DNA from: an uncultured Chitinophagaceae bacterium
GTDB lineage: Bacteria; Bacteroidota; Bacteroidia; Chitinophagales; Chitinophagaceae
Assembly (NCBI GenBank): GCA_937900675.1
Contig: CALCEA010000125.1
Location: 1 to 32,397, forward strand
Length of the DNA: 32,397 nucleotides
Reading direction: 5' to 3'
The notes beneath the pieces are model-generated. The model was not told the DNA's origin and made no database searches. It saw only the letters and a list, made by a program, of their open reading frames with translations. A program made the translations under genes and the position numbers. This document shows, piece after piece, positions 15,384-23,887 of this stretch. Every line of letters begins with the position of its first letter. Position 1 is the first letter of the stretch.

Positions 15384-17231
15384 ATGAGTGACGAGATCAA
15401 ACACGAATGTGGACTAGCTTTCATCCGACTTCGTAAACCGCTTTCTTATTATTTACAAACCAAAGGAACGGTTACTTATGGACTAAACAAATTGTATTTG
15501 CTGATGGAAAAGCAACACAATCGTGGTCAAGATGGAGCAGGTTTAGCGACACTCAAATTAAATATAGAACCAGGAAATCCATTTTTATATCGATTAAGAA
15601 GCAATGCGCCACAGCCTATTGCAGATTTATTTTACAAGATCGGTTTAGAGATTCAAGAGTTAGAAAAATTCCAACCAGATATTGCCAAACATCCAGGATT
15701 AATGAAAGGTCATTTGCCTTTTATGGGTGAAATATTATTGGGTCATTTAAGATATGGAACACAGGGTAAGAATAATGTAGAGTTCTGTCATCCATTTATC
15801 AAAAGAAATTTAGTACCTGGCAAGAATATGGCTTTGGCTGGAAACTTCAACTTAGTCAATACAGACGAGTTATTTCAAAAAATCAATTTCGAACCTGGTC
15901 CTTTTGAAAAACAAAGCGACTTGGCTGCAATGATGGAAGTGATTCATCATTTCTTGGTAGAAGAAGAAGGGATACATCCAAACGCGCCTAATTTAGTGAA
16001 TGTGCTTAAAAAAGCTGCTCCATTATTTGATGGAGGTTTCACTATTGGTGGTTTAATTGGCAATGGTTACAGTTTTATCATGCGAGATGCAAACGGAATT
16101 AGACCTGCTTATTATTATATCGATGGAGAAGTAATTGTAGCTGCAAGTGAAAGAGCTTCTATTAGAACTACTTTCAATGTGGGTGAAAACGAGGTTTTAG
16201 AATTAATGCCTGGATCTGCTTTAATCGTAGATGATGCAGGAAATTATACCATAGAACAAATCTTAGAACCCAAGGAGCGTCGTGCTTGCTCTTTTGAAAG
16301 AATTTATTTCTCTAGAGGTAGTGATGAAAAAATTTATCGTGAGCGTATAGCTTTGGGCAATCACTTGAGTAAAATTGTCTTAGATAGAATTGAAAAAGAT
16401 TTAAAAAATACCATCTTCTCTTATATACCTAATACCGCCGAAGTAGCATTCTATGGATTGGTAAAGGGGATGGAATCTTATTTGAATAAAATTAAAGTTG
16501 AGAGAATCTTAAGTTGGGGTAAGGATGTTGATGCAGAGAAGTTGGAAGAAATGGTGAATCGAAAAATTAGACAAGAAAAGATTGCCATTAAGGATGTGAA
16601 GTTAAGAACTTTTATTACTGAGGATGCCAATAGAAATGAAATGGTGCAACATGTGTATGATATCACTTATGGCACTGTTAGAAAAGATCAGGATACATTG
16701 GTGGTTATTGATGATAGTATTGTAAGAGGAACTACTTTGAAAGAAAGTATTATCAGAATGCTATCAAGATTAGGCCCTAAAAAAATTATTGTGGTTTCTT
16801 CTGCTCCTCAAATTAGGTACCCAGATTGTTATGGTATTGATATGAGTAAGATGGGTGATTTTATTGCATTCAAAGCAGCTATTGCATTATTGGAAGAAAG
16901 AGGAATGAAAAACATCATTGACGAAACCTATCAAAAGATTAAATCTCTTGATGCGGCAGGTCAATTACATACAGAGAATGTAGTAAGACAATTATACAAA
17001 CCTTTTACCCCAGAAGAAATTTCTGATAAGATTGCGCAATTAATTACACCAAGCAATGTAAATATTCCAGTAGAGGTAATTTATCAGACCATAGAGGATT
17101 TACATGAGTGTTGTCCAACCAATACCGGCGACTGGTATTTTACAGGAAACTATCCAACCCCAGGAGGAAACCGAGTTTGTAATAAAGCATTCCTCAATTA
17201 TATAGAAGGAGTGAATGTTAGAGGATATTAA
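15384..17231 (+). CDS. purF: amidophosphoribosyltransferase, long PurF-like form
   Basis: The protein combines an N-terminal class II (Ntn) glutamine amidotransferase domain with a C-terminal phosphoribosyltransferase domain. It would make phosphoribosylamine from PRPP and glutamine, the first step of purine synthesis. The likely nucleophile is Cys9 (HECGLAF), so maturation would remove an eight-residue propeptide. HNRGQDGAG and GHLRYGTQG follow. The PRPP-binding motif VVIDDSIVRGTT is at 440-451. At 615 residues it is about 100 longer than classic PurF (about 500), with extra sequence at the C-terminus including a Cys-containing ECCPTNTGDWYFTG segment. Bacteroidota often carry this long form, sometimes with a second PurF, so its exact role is less certain than its family. 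A terminator follows immediately. Confidence 0.82.
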   Translation: MSDEIKHECGLAFIRLRKPLSYYLQTKGTVTYGLNKLYLLMEKQHNRGQDGAGLATLKLNIEPGNPFLYRLRSNAPQPIADLFYKIGLEIQELEKFQPDIAKHPGLMKGHLPFMGEILLGHLRYGTQGKNNVEFCHPFIKRNLVPGKNMALAGNFNLVNTDELFQKINFEPGPFEKQSDLAAMMEVIHHFLVEEEGIHPNAPNLVNVLKKAAPLFDGGFTIGGLIGNGYSFIMRDANGIRPAYYYIDGEVIVAASERASIRTTFNVGENEVLELMPGSALIVDDAGNYTIEQILEPKERRACSFERIYFSRGSDEKIYRERIALGNHLSKIVLDRIEKDLKNTIFSYIPNTAEVAFYGLVKGMESYLNKIKVERILSWGKDVDAEKLEEMVNRKIRQEKIAIKDVKLRTFITEDANRNEMVQHVYDITYGTVRKDQDTLVVIDDSIVRGTTLKESIIRMLSRLGPKKIIVVSSAPQIRYPDCYGIDMSKMGDFIAFKAAIALLEERGMKNIIDETYQKIKSLDAAGQLHTENVVRQLYKPFTPEEISDKIAQLITPSNVNIPVEVIYQTIEDLHECCPTNTGDWYFTGNYPTPGGNRVCNKAFLNYIEGVNVRGY

Positions 17232-17232
17232 T

Positions 17233-17259
17233 AAAAAAGGAGCCAGCGGCTCCTTTTTT
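17233..17259. terminator. bidirectional rho-independent terminator
   Basis: AAAAAAGGAGCC (17233-17244) pairs perfectly with GGCTCCTTTTTT (17248-17259) around an AGC loop. It starts two bases after the PurF-like stop and lies 20 bases from the stop of the convergent ketosynthase gene, so it can end both operons. Confidence 0.93.
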
Positions 17260-17279
17260 ATTAATATGGATTTCGAAGA

Positions 17280-18344
17280 TTAGATTTTATAACAAATAGC
17301 ATTGATATTCATTCCTGCTCCTACTGATGCGAAAATTACAATATCCCCTTTGTTTAATTGGTGCTCTTTGTAAAAACCATGTTTTACTCTATCATATAGT
17401 GTTGGTATAGTAGCTACAGAGCTATTGCCTAATTCATGAATACTCATAGGCATTATATCTGCAGGGATTTCTCTAATGCCGTATAATTTAAATAAGGCTT
17501 TAATAAAACCTTCATCCATTTTCTCATTGGCCTGATGTAAAAAGAATTTTTTTACATCATGTATGTCTACGCCCGCTTTTTCAATACATTCTTTCATGGC
17601 AATAGGTACATTTTTTATTGCATACTCATAAACCTTTCTACCCTTCATCTTTATATACCTGGTTGCTTCTTCTCCTTCTGGATGATAAGATTTACCCAAG
17701 TATAAAAAGTAAGTTTCGTCTTCGCAATGGCTTTGTACACTACTTGCTAATATTCCTGTATTTGTTTCATCTGAATGTTCTACAATACAAGCACCTGCTC
17801 CATCACTGAATATCATACTATCTCTGTCATGAACATCTACCACTCTACTTAAAGTTTCTGCACCAATCACCAAGCATTTTTTAGCCATGCCTGATTTAAT
17901 AAATGCGTCTGCTTGTATCACGCCTTGTATCCAACCTGGACAGCCAAATAAAATATCATAAGCCACACATGCCGGATTTTTAATGCCTAATTGATTTTTA
18001 ACTCTGGAAGCAATGGCTGGAATAGCGTCTGTTTGGATAGTTCCATCAAGCACATTGCCGAAATTATGTGCGACAATAATTTGATCTATGGTTTCAGGAT
18101 CAACGCCTGAATCTTTTATGGCTAAAATCGCTGCCTTAGTAGCCATATCAGAAGTATTTTCATTAGCGTCTGCATATCTTCTTTCTGCAATACCAGTGAT
18201 GTCTTTGAATTTTTCTACAATCTCTTCGTTTGGTGTAGCAATTAGTTCACCATTTTCGGCGTAAAAGCTATTGTTTACAAATGACTGGTTTGTTTTAACT
18301 ACAGAAGGTATATAGCTACCTGTTCCGGTAATAATGGTGGACAT
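17280..18344 (-). CDS. 3-oxoacyl-ACP synthase III (KAS III) family protein
   Basis: The 354-residue thiolase-fold enzyme has an intact Cys-His-Asn triad: Cys135 (LFGCPGW), His270 (FFLHQAN) and Asn307 (ELGNSSV). Family members condense an acyl-CoA with malonyl-ACP, or perform related acyl transfers. It is some 35 residues longer than E. coli FabH (about 317), with extra sequence before the active-site Cys, so it may be a specialised paralogue rather than the housekeeping FabH. It is the last gene of the kdsD-manC-KAS unit, 11 bases behind manC. The envelope-sugar context suggests a role in making an unusual acyl chain for a surface lipid or polymer, which is inference. Confidence 0.85.
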   Translation of the reverse strand: MSTIITGTGSYIPSVVKTNQSFVNNSFYAENGELIATPNEEIVEKFKDITGIAERRYADANENTSDMATKAAILAIKDSGVDPETIDQIIVAHNFGNVLDGTIQTDAIPAIASRVKNQLGIKNPACVAYDILFGCPGWIQGVIQADAFIKSGMAKKCLVIGAETLSRVVDVHDRDSMIFSDGAGACIVEHSDETNTGILASSVQSHCEDETYFLYLGKSYHPEGEEATRYIKMKGRKVYEYAIKNVPIAMKECIEKAGVDIHDVKKFFLHQANEKMDEGFIKALFKLYGIREIPADIMPMSIHELGNSSVATIPTLYDRVKHGFYKEHQLNKGDIVIFASVGAGMNINAICYKI

Positions 18345-18355
18345 TGGCTTGGGGG

Positions 18356-19441
18356 TTAAATGTATTGATCGCCTTTATTTCTTTTTACTTCGGCAACATA
18401 TTCTTTAATGGATTGTTCTTTTTCTTTACTACAAATAAGTAATACATCTTTAGTATCCACTACAATAAAATCGTCTAAACCTTGTACTACTACTAATTTA
18501 TCTTTAGGAGCATTAATCATACATTTTGTTGCATCAATTACAACCACATTGTCGGAAGCTACTGCATTGCCTAAATAATCTTTATCAATATTTTCATAAG
18601 CACTATTCCATGTTCCCAAGTCACTCCATCCAAAACTTGAAGGAATTACATAAACATTGTCTGCTTTCTCCATGATGGCAATATCAATAGAGATATTTAC
18701 ACATTGAGGATATATTTTAGCAATAGCTTGTTGCTCTTCTGCTGTATTAAAAAGAGCTTTTTGCTGATCAAAGAGTTCAAACATTTCTGGCTGATGTTTT
18801 TCAAAGGCAGCTAAAATAGTACTTGCTTTCCAAGCAAAAATACCCGCGTTCCATAAAAAGTCTCCGCTAGCAATAAATGTTTTAGCAATTTCTAAATCTG
18901 GTTTTTCAGTAAATGTTTTTACTTTATAAACTCCATTGGCTACTTCGTGTCCTTCGTATTGAATATAACCATAGCCAGTATTCGGGTGAGTTGGTTTGAT
19001 TCCTAAAGTCACCAATGATTTTATATTCTCTACAAAATCCAATGCTTGTAAAGCAGTTTGTTGAAATGCTTCTTCTTCTAAAATCAAGTGATCACTTGGA
19101 GCTACTACAAATACAGCTTCAGGATCCAGCTGTGCCAACTTAAATGATATATAAGCAATGCATGGTGCTGTATTTTTTCTGCTTGGTTCTGCCAAGATGT
19201 TTTGTAGTGGAAGTTTAGGTAACTGCTCTTTTACAATATCTACATATTCTTCAGAGGTTACAATAAAAATATTTTCTTCAGGAATAAATTTAGCATAACG
19301 CTCATAGGTCCATTGAACCAATGTTTTTCCTGTATTTAAAACATCTAAAAATTGTTTTGGATAGGCTGTTCTACTCATTGGCCAAAATCTACTTCCAATA
19401 CCACCGGCCATGATCGCTACATAATGATGCTTATTACTCAT
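18356..19441 (-). CDS. manC: mannose-1-phosphate guanylyltransferase
   Basis: This enzyme makes GDP-mannose from GTP and mannose 1-phosphate for glycan synthesis. The nucleotidyltransferase signature GGIGSRFWPMSR..YPKQ is at residues 13-30, and the second motif FTEKP is at 177-181. FLWNAGIFAW and SSFGWSDLGTW follow as expected. At 361 residues it is the monofunctional form, with no C-terminal phosphomannose isomerase cupin domain. It is the middle gene of the minus-strand unit, 11 bases from each neighbour. It is cytosolic. GDP-mannose can feed polysaccharides, lipopolysaccharide or GDP-fucose; the use here cannot be told. Confidence 0.93.
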   Translation of the reverse strand: MSNKHHYVAIMAGGIGSRFWPMSRTAYPKQFLDVLNTGKTLVQWTYERYAKFIPEENIFIVTSEEYVDIVKEQLPKLPLQNILAEPSRKNTAPCIAYISFKLAQLDPEAVFVVAPSDHLILEEEAFQQTALQALDFVENIKSLVTLGIKPTHPNTGYGYIQYEGHEVANGVYKVKTFTEKPDLEIAKTFIASGDFLWNAGIFAWKASTILAAFEKHQPEMFELFDQQKALFNTAEEQQAIAKIYPQCVNISIDIAIMEKADNVYVIPSSFGWSDLGTWNSAYENIDKDYLGNAVASDNVVVIDATKCMINAPKDKLVVVQGLDDFIVVDTKDVLLICSKEKEQSIKEYVAEVKRNKGDQYI

Positions 19442-19452
19442 TTACTATTATT

Positions 19453-20415
19453 TTAAATAATCCCTTCTTTCATTAAGTCGTGAATATGTATTATCCCTTT
19501 ATATTTTTCTTGTTCAGTTACAATAATCTGACTGATATCTTTTTGTTCCATTAATTTAGCAGCTTCAATTGCTAGAATGTTAGCTGCAATCGTAATTGGA
19601 TTACTATGATAAATATCTTTTGCAGTGAGTGTTTGAAATTCATTGTGTGTTTCTAACATTCTTCTAATATCACCATCTGTAATGATGCCAAGCACTTTTT
19701 GATGCTCATCAATCACGGCAGTTGCTCCTAATCTATTTTTAGAAATCGTAGTAATAACTTCTTTCAAATTCGTATTTAAACTAACTGAAGGTTTTTGATT
19801 TGATGTTGCAATCATTCCAGCAGTCAAGGTTAATTGCTTTCCTAAATTTCCACCCGGATGAAATCTTGCAAAATCTTTTGCTTCAAAACCTCTTAACTGC
19901 ATTAATGCAACGGCAATCAAATCTCCCATTACCATTTGCGCAGTGGTGGAAGAAGTGGGTGCTAAATTATTGATACATGCTTCTTGTTGAACAGTCGTAT
20001 TAATAATGAATTGCCCCATTTGAGCTAAGTAACTATTCATGTTACCTACCATCGAAATAATTGGATTACCAAATTGCTGAACCAGTTGTACTAGGTTTTT
20101 GATTTCTGGACTTTCACCACTTTTACTAATGATTAATACAATATCATCAGAACTAATCATTCCTGAGTCTCCATGAATAGCATCTGCGGCATGTAAATAA
20201 ATGGCTGGTGTGCCCGTTGAATTACAGGTTGCCACAATTTTTTGAGCTATAATGGCACTCTTACCAATTCCAGTTACAATTAACTTCCCTTTGGTTTGGT
20301 AAATGGCTTCCACTGCTTTTGCAAAAAGAGGATCCAAATAGGTTTCTAGTGCTTGCACGGCTTCAGTTTCTATAGCTAAAGCCTTTCTTGCAATGGATAA
20401 GATTGTTTCTTTCAT
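19453..20415 (-). CDS. kdsD: arabinose-5-phosphate isomerase (KpsF/GutQ/KdsD)
   Basis: The enzyme interconverts ribulose 5-phosphate and arabinose 5-phosphate, the first step to Kdo for lipopolysaccharide. The 320-residue protein has an N-terminal SIS sugar-isomerase domain with TGIGKS at 48-53, HGDSG at 81-85, SKSGES at 98-102 and the family mark HPGGNLG at 186-192. Two CBS domains follow at about 205-320, the second with KDISQIIVTE. Length and layout match KdsD. It is the first gene of the kdsD-manC-KAS unit and divergent from recQ. The upstream -7 element TAACTTTG implies a very short leader. Confidence 0.94.
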   Translation of the reverse strand: MKETILSIARKALAIETEAVQALETYLDPLFAKAVEAIYQTKGKLIVTGIGKSAIIAQKIVATCNSTGTPAIYLHAADAIHGDSGMISSDDIVLIISKSGESPEIKNLVQLVQQFGNPIISMVGNMNSYLAQMGQFIINTTVQQEACINNLAPTSSTTAQMVMGDLIAVALMQLRGFEAKDFARFHPGGNLGKQLTLTAGMIATSNQKPSVSLNTNLKEVITTISKNRLGATAVIDEHQKVLGIITDGDIRRMLETHNEFQTLTAKDIYHSNPITIAANILAIEAAKLMEQKDISQIIVTEQEKYKGIIHIHDLMKEGII

Positions 20416-20425
20416 AGTTGCCCTG

Positions 20426-20433
20426 CAAAGTTA
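20426..20433 (-). promoter_or_regulatory. -7 promoter element for kdsD
   Basis: The minus strand reads TAACTTTG followed by CA, an exact TAnnTTTG match, ending 10 bases before the kdsD ATG (20415-20413). The same 10-mer TAACTTTGCA occurs in front of the DUF3089 gene. A -33 TTG at the usual distance is not evident. The start site would be only a few bases ahead of the ATG. Confidence 0.5.
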
Positions 20434-20469
20434 ATGTTTCATGTACTTTTTAGCTTGTTTTTGTGAATT

Positions 20470-20565
20470 CCTTGCAAAAAAGGTTTTTAACAAAAAATAT
20501 TCCCAAAGATTAAACAAAAGTCCAGTATTTTATGTTACCTTAATATACTCAAGTATTTTGCAAGG
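20470..20565. repeat. 10-base inverted repeat in the kdsD-recQ divergent region
   Basis: CCTTGCAAAA (20470-20479) and TTTTGCAAGG (20556-20565) are perfect inverted copies, 76 bases apart, each containing the palindrome TTGCAA. The distance is too long for a terminator stem but suits a pair of protein-binding sites. The right copy lies 24 bases before the recQ ATG. Confidence 0.45.
20536..20543 (+). promoter_or_regulatory. possible -7 element for recQ (variant)
   Basis: TACCTTAA departs from TAnnTTTG only at the last two bases and lies 46 bases before the recQ ATG. An alternative is TATTTTG at 20554-20560, which has the spacing one base short. Neither has a clear -33 partner. Confidence 0.28.
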
Positions 20566-20589
20566 TATTGATTATAAGTTATTTAGATA

Positions 20590-22791
20590 ATGGGATTGAC
20601 TAAAAAAGACATAAAAGCAGCATTACAAGCACATTTTGGATTCAGCGAGTTTAAGGGGACCCAAGAAAAGGCGATTCTCTCCTTATTGGGAGGCAAGGAC
20701 ACATTTGTGATCATGCCTACTGGTGGGGGAAAGAGCTTGTGTTATCAATTACCTGCAATGATGCTGCCTGGTTGTGCTATTGTAGTTTCTCCATTAATTG
20801 CCTTAATGAAAAACCAAGTAGACTTGGTTAGAGGATATAGTGAGAAAGACGATGTTGCCCATTTTTTAAATTCAAGTTTAAATAAGGGTCAGATTAAAGA
20901 AGTCAAAGAAGATTTGTTAAGTGGTAAAACCAAATTATTATATGTTGCTCCTGAGACTTTAACCAAACAAGAGAATTTGGATTTCTTTAGCGATTTAAAA
21001 ATTTCTTTTTTTGCTGTTGATGAGGCGCATTGTATTTCTGAGTGGGGACATGATTTCAGGCCAGAGTATAGAAGATTAAAAGAGATGATGGAGGAGATTA
21101 ATAGTGAAGTTCCCATCATTGCATTAACTGCTACTGCTACACCAAAAGTGCAGAGTGATATTGTTAAAAATTTATCTTTAAGAGATCCAGAAATTTTAAT
21201 CTCTTCTTTTAATAGAACTAATTTGTATTATGAGGTTCAACCAAAAATCAAAAAAGATTTAACGGTAAAAAGTATTGTAAAATACATTACCGGACATAAA
21301 GGGAAGAGTGGTATCATTTATACTTTAAACAGAAAGACCACCGAAGAATTAGCAGACTTATTAAAAGCGAATAATATAAAGGCAGTTGCTTATCATGCCG
21401 GATTGGATCAAAAATTAAGAGCAGAAAGACAGGATCAGTTTTTGAATGAGGATGTGCAGGTAATTGTTGCTACCATTGCATTTGGAATGGGTATTGACAA
21501 GCCAGATATTCGTTTTGTAATTCATTATAATATTCCTAAATCCATTGAAAATTATTATCAAGAAACAGGAAGAGCAGGAAGAGATGGATTAGAGGGAAAT
21601 TGTATTTTATATTATTCTCACCAAGATGTTACTAAGCTTGAACACTTTTTAAGAGACAAGCCTTTGAGTGAAAGAGAAGTGGGTGCACAGTTAATTAATG
21701 AGACGGTTGCATTTGCCGAGAGTGGAGTTTGTAGAAGAAAAAGTTTATTACATTATTTCGGAGAAAACTGGGAAGATAAAAACTGTGGCAAATGCGATAA
21801 CTGTTTACATCCAAAAGAGATGATTGAAGCAAAATCAGAATTGGTTCAATTATTAAAAGTGATTCTAGGATTAAATGAACAATTTGTTGCAGACTATGTG
21901 GTACAAATTATTACAGGAAGTTTTACGCCACAAATTGGATTATACAAGCATGATAAACTACCTATTTTTGGATTAGGTAAAGAAAAAGATAGTTTGTTTT
22001 GGAATAGCTTAATAAGACAAGCTATGCTGGAAGGCATTATCGAAAAAGATATTGAAGAATATGGTTTATTAAAATTAACCAAGAAGGGCAATCAGTTCAT
22101 TAAGAAGCCAACCAGCTTCAAGATTGTTTTAAATACGGTATTTGATGAAACCAATACAGAAGACGATGACGATGGAGCGAGTGATTCAACAGCATCTACA
22201 GATGAAGCCCTGTTTGAAATGCTGAAAGAGCTTAGACAAAAAGAGGCTAAGAAAATTGGACTACCTCCTTTTGTTATTTTTTTAGAAACCTCATTGCAAG
22301 ATATGGCAACCTTATATCCGACTACTTTAGCCGAGCTAGAGCGTTGTCAAGGGGTGAGTAAGGGGAAGGCCATGAAATATGGTAAACCATTTGTGAGTTT
22401 GATCGAAGCTTATGTAGAAGAAAATAATATTGAAAAGCCAGACGATTTTGTAATGAAATCGGTTGCTAATAAAGCGAGCAATAAAATTTATATTATACAA
22501 AATGTAGATAAGAAGATTCCTTTAGAGACTATTGCCAAAAACAAAGACCTAAGATTGGATGCTTTGTTAGAAGAAATGGAAACGATCGCAGCTAGTGGAA
22601 CTAAACTTAATTTAGATTATGCCATTGATGAATGGTTAGACGAATATGATCAAGAAGATATCTTAGAGTACTTTAAAAATTGTGAAACTTCGTCTTTAGC
22701 CATTGCCCAAGAAGAATTATCAGAGAATAATTACACCTGGGAGCAATTAAAAATCATGAGAATTAAATTCTTGAGTGTTGTAGGTAATTAA
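20590..22791 (+). CDS. recQ: ATP-dependent DNA helicase RecQ
   Basis: RecQ is a 3'-5' helicase in recombination and repair. The 733-residue protein has Walker A at about 43-50 (PTGGGKSL), DEAH at 144-147, and the helicase C domain with QETGRAGRDG at about 325. A zinc site is formed by Cys381, Cys399, Cys402 and Cys405. A winged-helix RQC domain (about 410-515), an acidic linker, and an HRDC domain (about 540-618) follow. The final 110 residues form a further helical region resembling the helix-turn-helix extension seen on Bacteroidota RecQ. All motifs are intact. The start is ATG 20590. Its stop overlaps the stop of the DUF3089 gene on the opposite strand. Confidence 0.96.
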   Translation: MGLTKKDIKAALQAHFGFSEFKGTQEKAILSLLGGKDTFVIMPTGGGKSLCYQLPAMMLPGCAIVVSPLIALMKNQVDLVRGYSEKDDVAHFLNSSLNKGQIKEVKEDLLSGKTKLLYVAPETLTKQENLDFFSDLKISFFAVDEAHCISEWGHDFRPEYRRLKEMMEEINSEVPIIALTATATPKVQSDIVKNLSLRDPEILISSFNRTNLYYEVQPKIKKDLTVKSIVKYITGHKGKSGIIYTLNRKTTEELADLLKANNIKAVAYHAGLDQKLRAERQDQFLNEDVQVIVATIAFGMGIDKPDIRFVIHYNIPKSIENYYQETGRAGRDGLEGNCILYYSHQDVTKLEHFLRDKPLSEREVGAQLINETVAFAESGVCRRKSLLHYFGENWEDKNCGKCDNCLHPKEMIEAKSELVQLLKVILGLNEQFVADYVVQIITGSFTPQIGLYKHDKLPIFGLGKEKDSLFWNSLIRQAMLEGIIEKDIEEYGLLKLTKKGNQFIKKPTSFKIVLNTVFDETNTEDDDDGASDSTASTDEALFEMLKELRQKEAKKIGLPPFVIFLETSLQDMATLYPTTLAELERCQGVSKGKAMKYGKPFVSLIEAYVEENNIEKPDDFVMKSVANKASNKIYIIQNVDKKIPLETIAKNKDLRLDALLEEMETIAASGTKLNLDYAIDEWLDEYDQEDILEYFKNCETSSLAIAQEELSENNYTWEQLKIMRIKFLSVVGN

Positions 22792-23834
22792 TTAGTACTA
22801 TTAGTTTTGTAGTAGCTGTTTACTCTATCCACTGCGTTTTGCCTTACACTTAAATAATAGAAATTGTAATCTGCAATATGGTAATTGCTGGTTCTCAATA
22901 AAAAGCTTCCTAAAAAATGTGGCTTCTTCGTCCATAAGATCCCCTCGTGATTAATGGCATCCGCCACATTGGGAACCAATCTATCAAATTTATATAATAC
23001 GGAACCCTTGTTCTTTTTACGGTCTACAATTGGCTCGTTTTTATTCCAAGAAAGCGGATTTGTTACAATAGAATTGAAATTTTCTTTTAAAACAAAATCT
23101 GGAATATAATTTTGCTCATAAGTTCTCCATGCGCAAATACAGCCGGTAGATTCAGGTGTTTCACAAGCCTTTAATTGAGTATAGTCATTGGGGTTAATGG
23201 CCATACCCACTACATAAGCCACTACAAGTTTTTTGCTTAATGGCTTATTGTCAAAAAATTCTTTCAATAATCTTTTTGAATGTGTGCTACCCTGACTATG
23301 AGATGCAATAATTATTGGCTTTCCATTATTATAATGAGCTAAATAATATTCAAAAGCAGCTTTAACATCCTGATAGGCTAGTTCAAATGCGGCTAATGCT
23401 TTTAAAGTGTCTGCATAGTTAATAGGCGAATAAGAATTAATATGTGCTTGTCGATACCTTGGAGCATAAATTTTTCCAGCCTGATTGAATATACTTGCTT
23501 GATTTAAAATACTAGTATAATCGGTATATAAATTCAACTTCGCGTCATTTAGAGATGCATTCCATCCACTAGGTTTGCTGGTGTCTAAATAACTCGTAGG
23601 ATAAACAAAAAACACATCAGCTTTATCGGAGGCTTGAAAATCTTTTTTTAGCGGCTTGGGTAAACTATCGCTTGGATCTCTCTTGTCGGGATGCGCTGCC
23701 CAAAAGGCTAATTGGCTATAATCCGGTACCAGCCCTAGTTGCTCTTGCTCGTATTGGGGCTGCAATTTCATATATCCATTGCTGGTACATTGACTGAATG
23801 AAATAATTAAGATGAAGTAGAATAGTTTGCGCAT
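22788..23834 (-). CDS. DUF3089 family lipoprotein, alpha/beta-hydrolase-like
   Basis: The 348-residue protein begins with a lipoprotein signal peptide: hydrophobic LFYFILIISFS, then Cys16 in SFSQC. It is therefore likely attached to a membrane facing the periplasm or surface. The body fits DUF3089, an alpha/beta-hydrolase group, with ADVFFVYPTSY near 74-84 and the nucleophile elbow SHSQGS with Ser180. The late His within AINHEGILW is a candidate catalytic residue. The substrate is unknown; an esterase or lipase is the natural guess. A -7 element flanked by an inverted repeat overlaps the start codon, and its TAA shares bases with the recQ stop. Confidence 0.82.
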   Translation of the reverse strand: MRKLFYFILIISFSQCTSNGYMKLQPQYEQEQLGLVPDYSQLAFWAAHPDKRDPSDSLPKPLKKDFQASDKADVFFVYPTSYLDTSKPSGWNASLNDAKLNLYTDYTSILNQASIFNQAGKIYAPRYRQAHINSYSPINYADTLKALAAFELAYQDVKAAFEYYLAHYNNGKPIIIASHSQGSTHSKRLLKEFFDNKPLSKKLVVAYVVGMAINPNDYTQLKACETPESTGCICAWRTYEQNYIPDFVLKENFNSIVTNPLSWNKNEPIVDRKKNKGSVLYKFDRLVPNVADAINHEGILWTKKPHFLGSFLLRTSNYHIADYNFYYLSVRQNAVDRVNSYYKTNSTN

Positions 23835-23856
23835 AGTAATGCAAAGTTATTACTAT
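23833..23856. promoter_or_regulatory. -7 element inside a perfect inverted repeat, DUF3089 promoter
   Basis: ATAGTAAT (23833-23840) and ATTACTAT (23849-23856) are perfect inverted 8-mers separated by 8 bases. Between them, minus-strand TAACTTTG (23849-23842) matches the TAnnTTTG -7 consensus and is followed by CA. A protein bound here would cover the promoter and start codon and so would repress. The half-site resembles the AATAGTAA/TTACTATT pair upstream of ald, with a different spacing. Confidence 0.5.
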
Positions 23857-23887
23857 TAATGATTTATTTTTAGGATAGATTTATATT

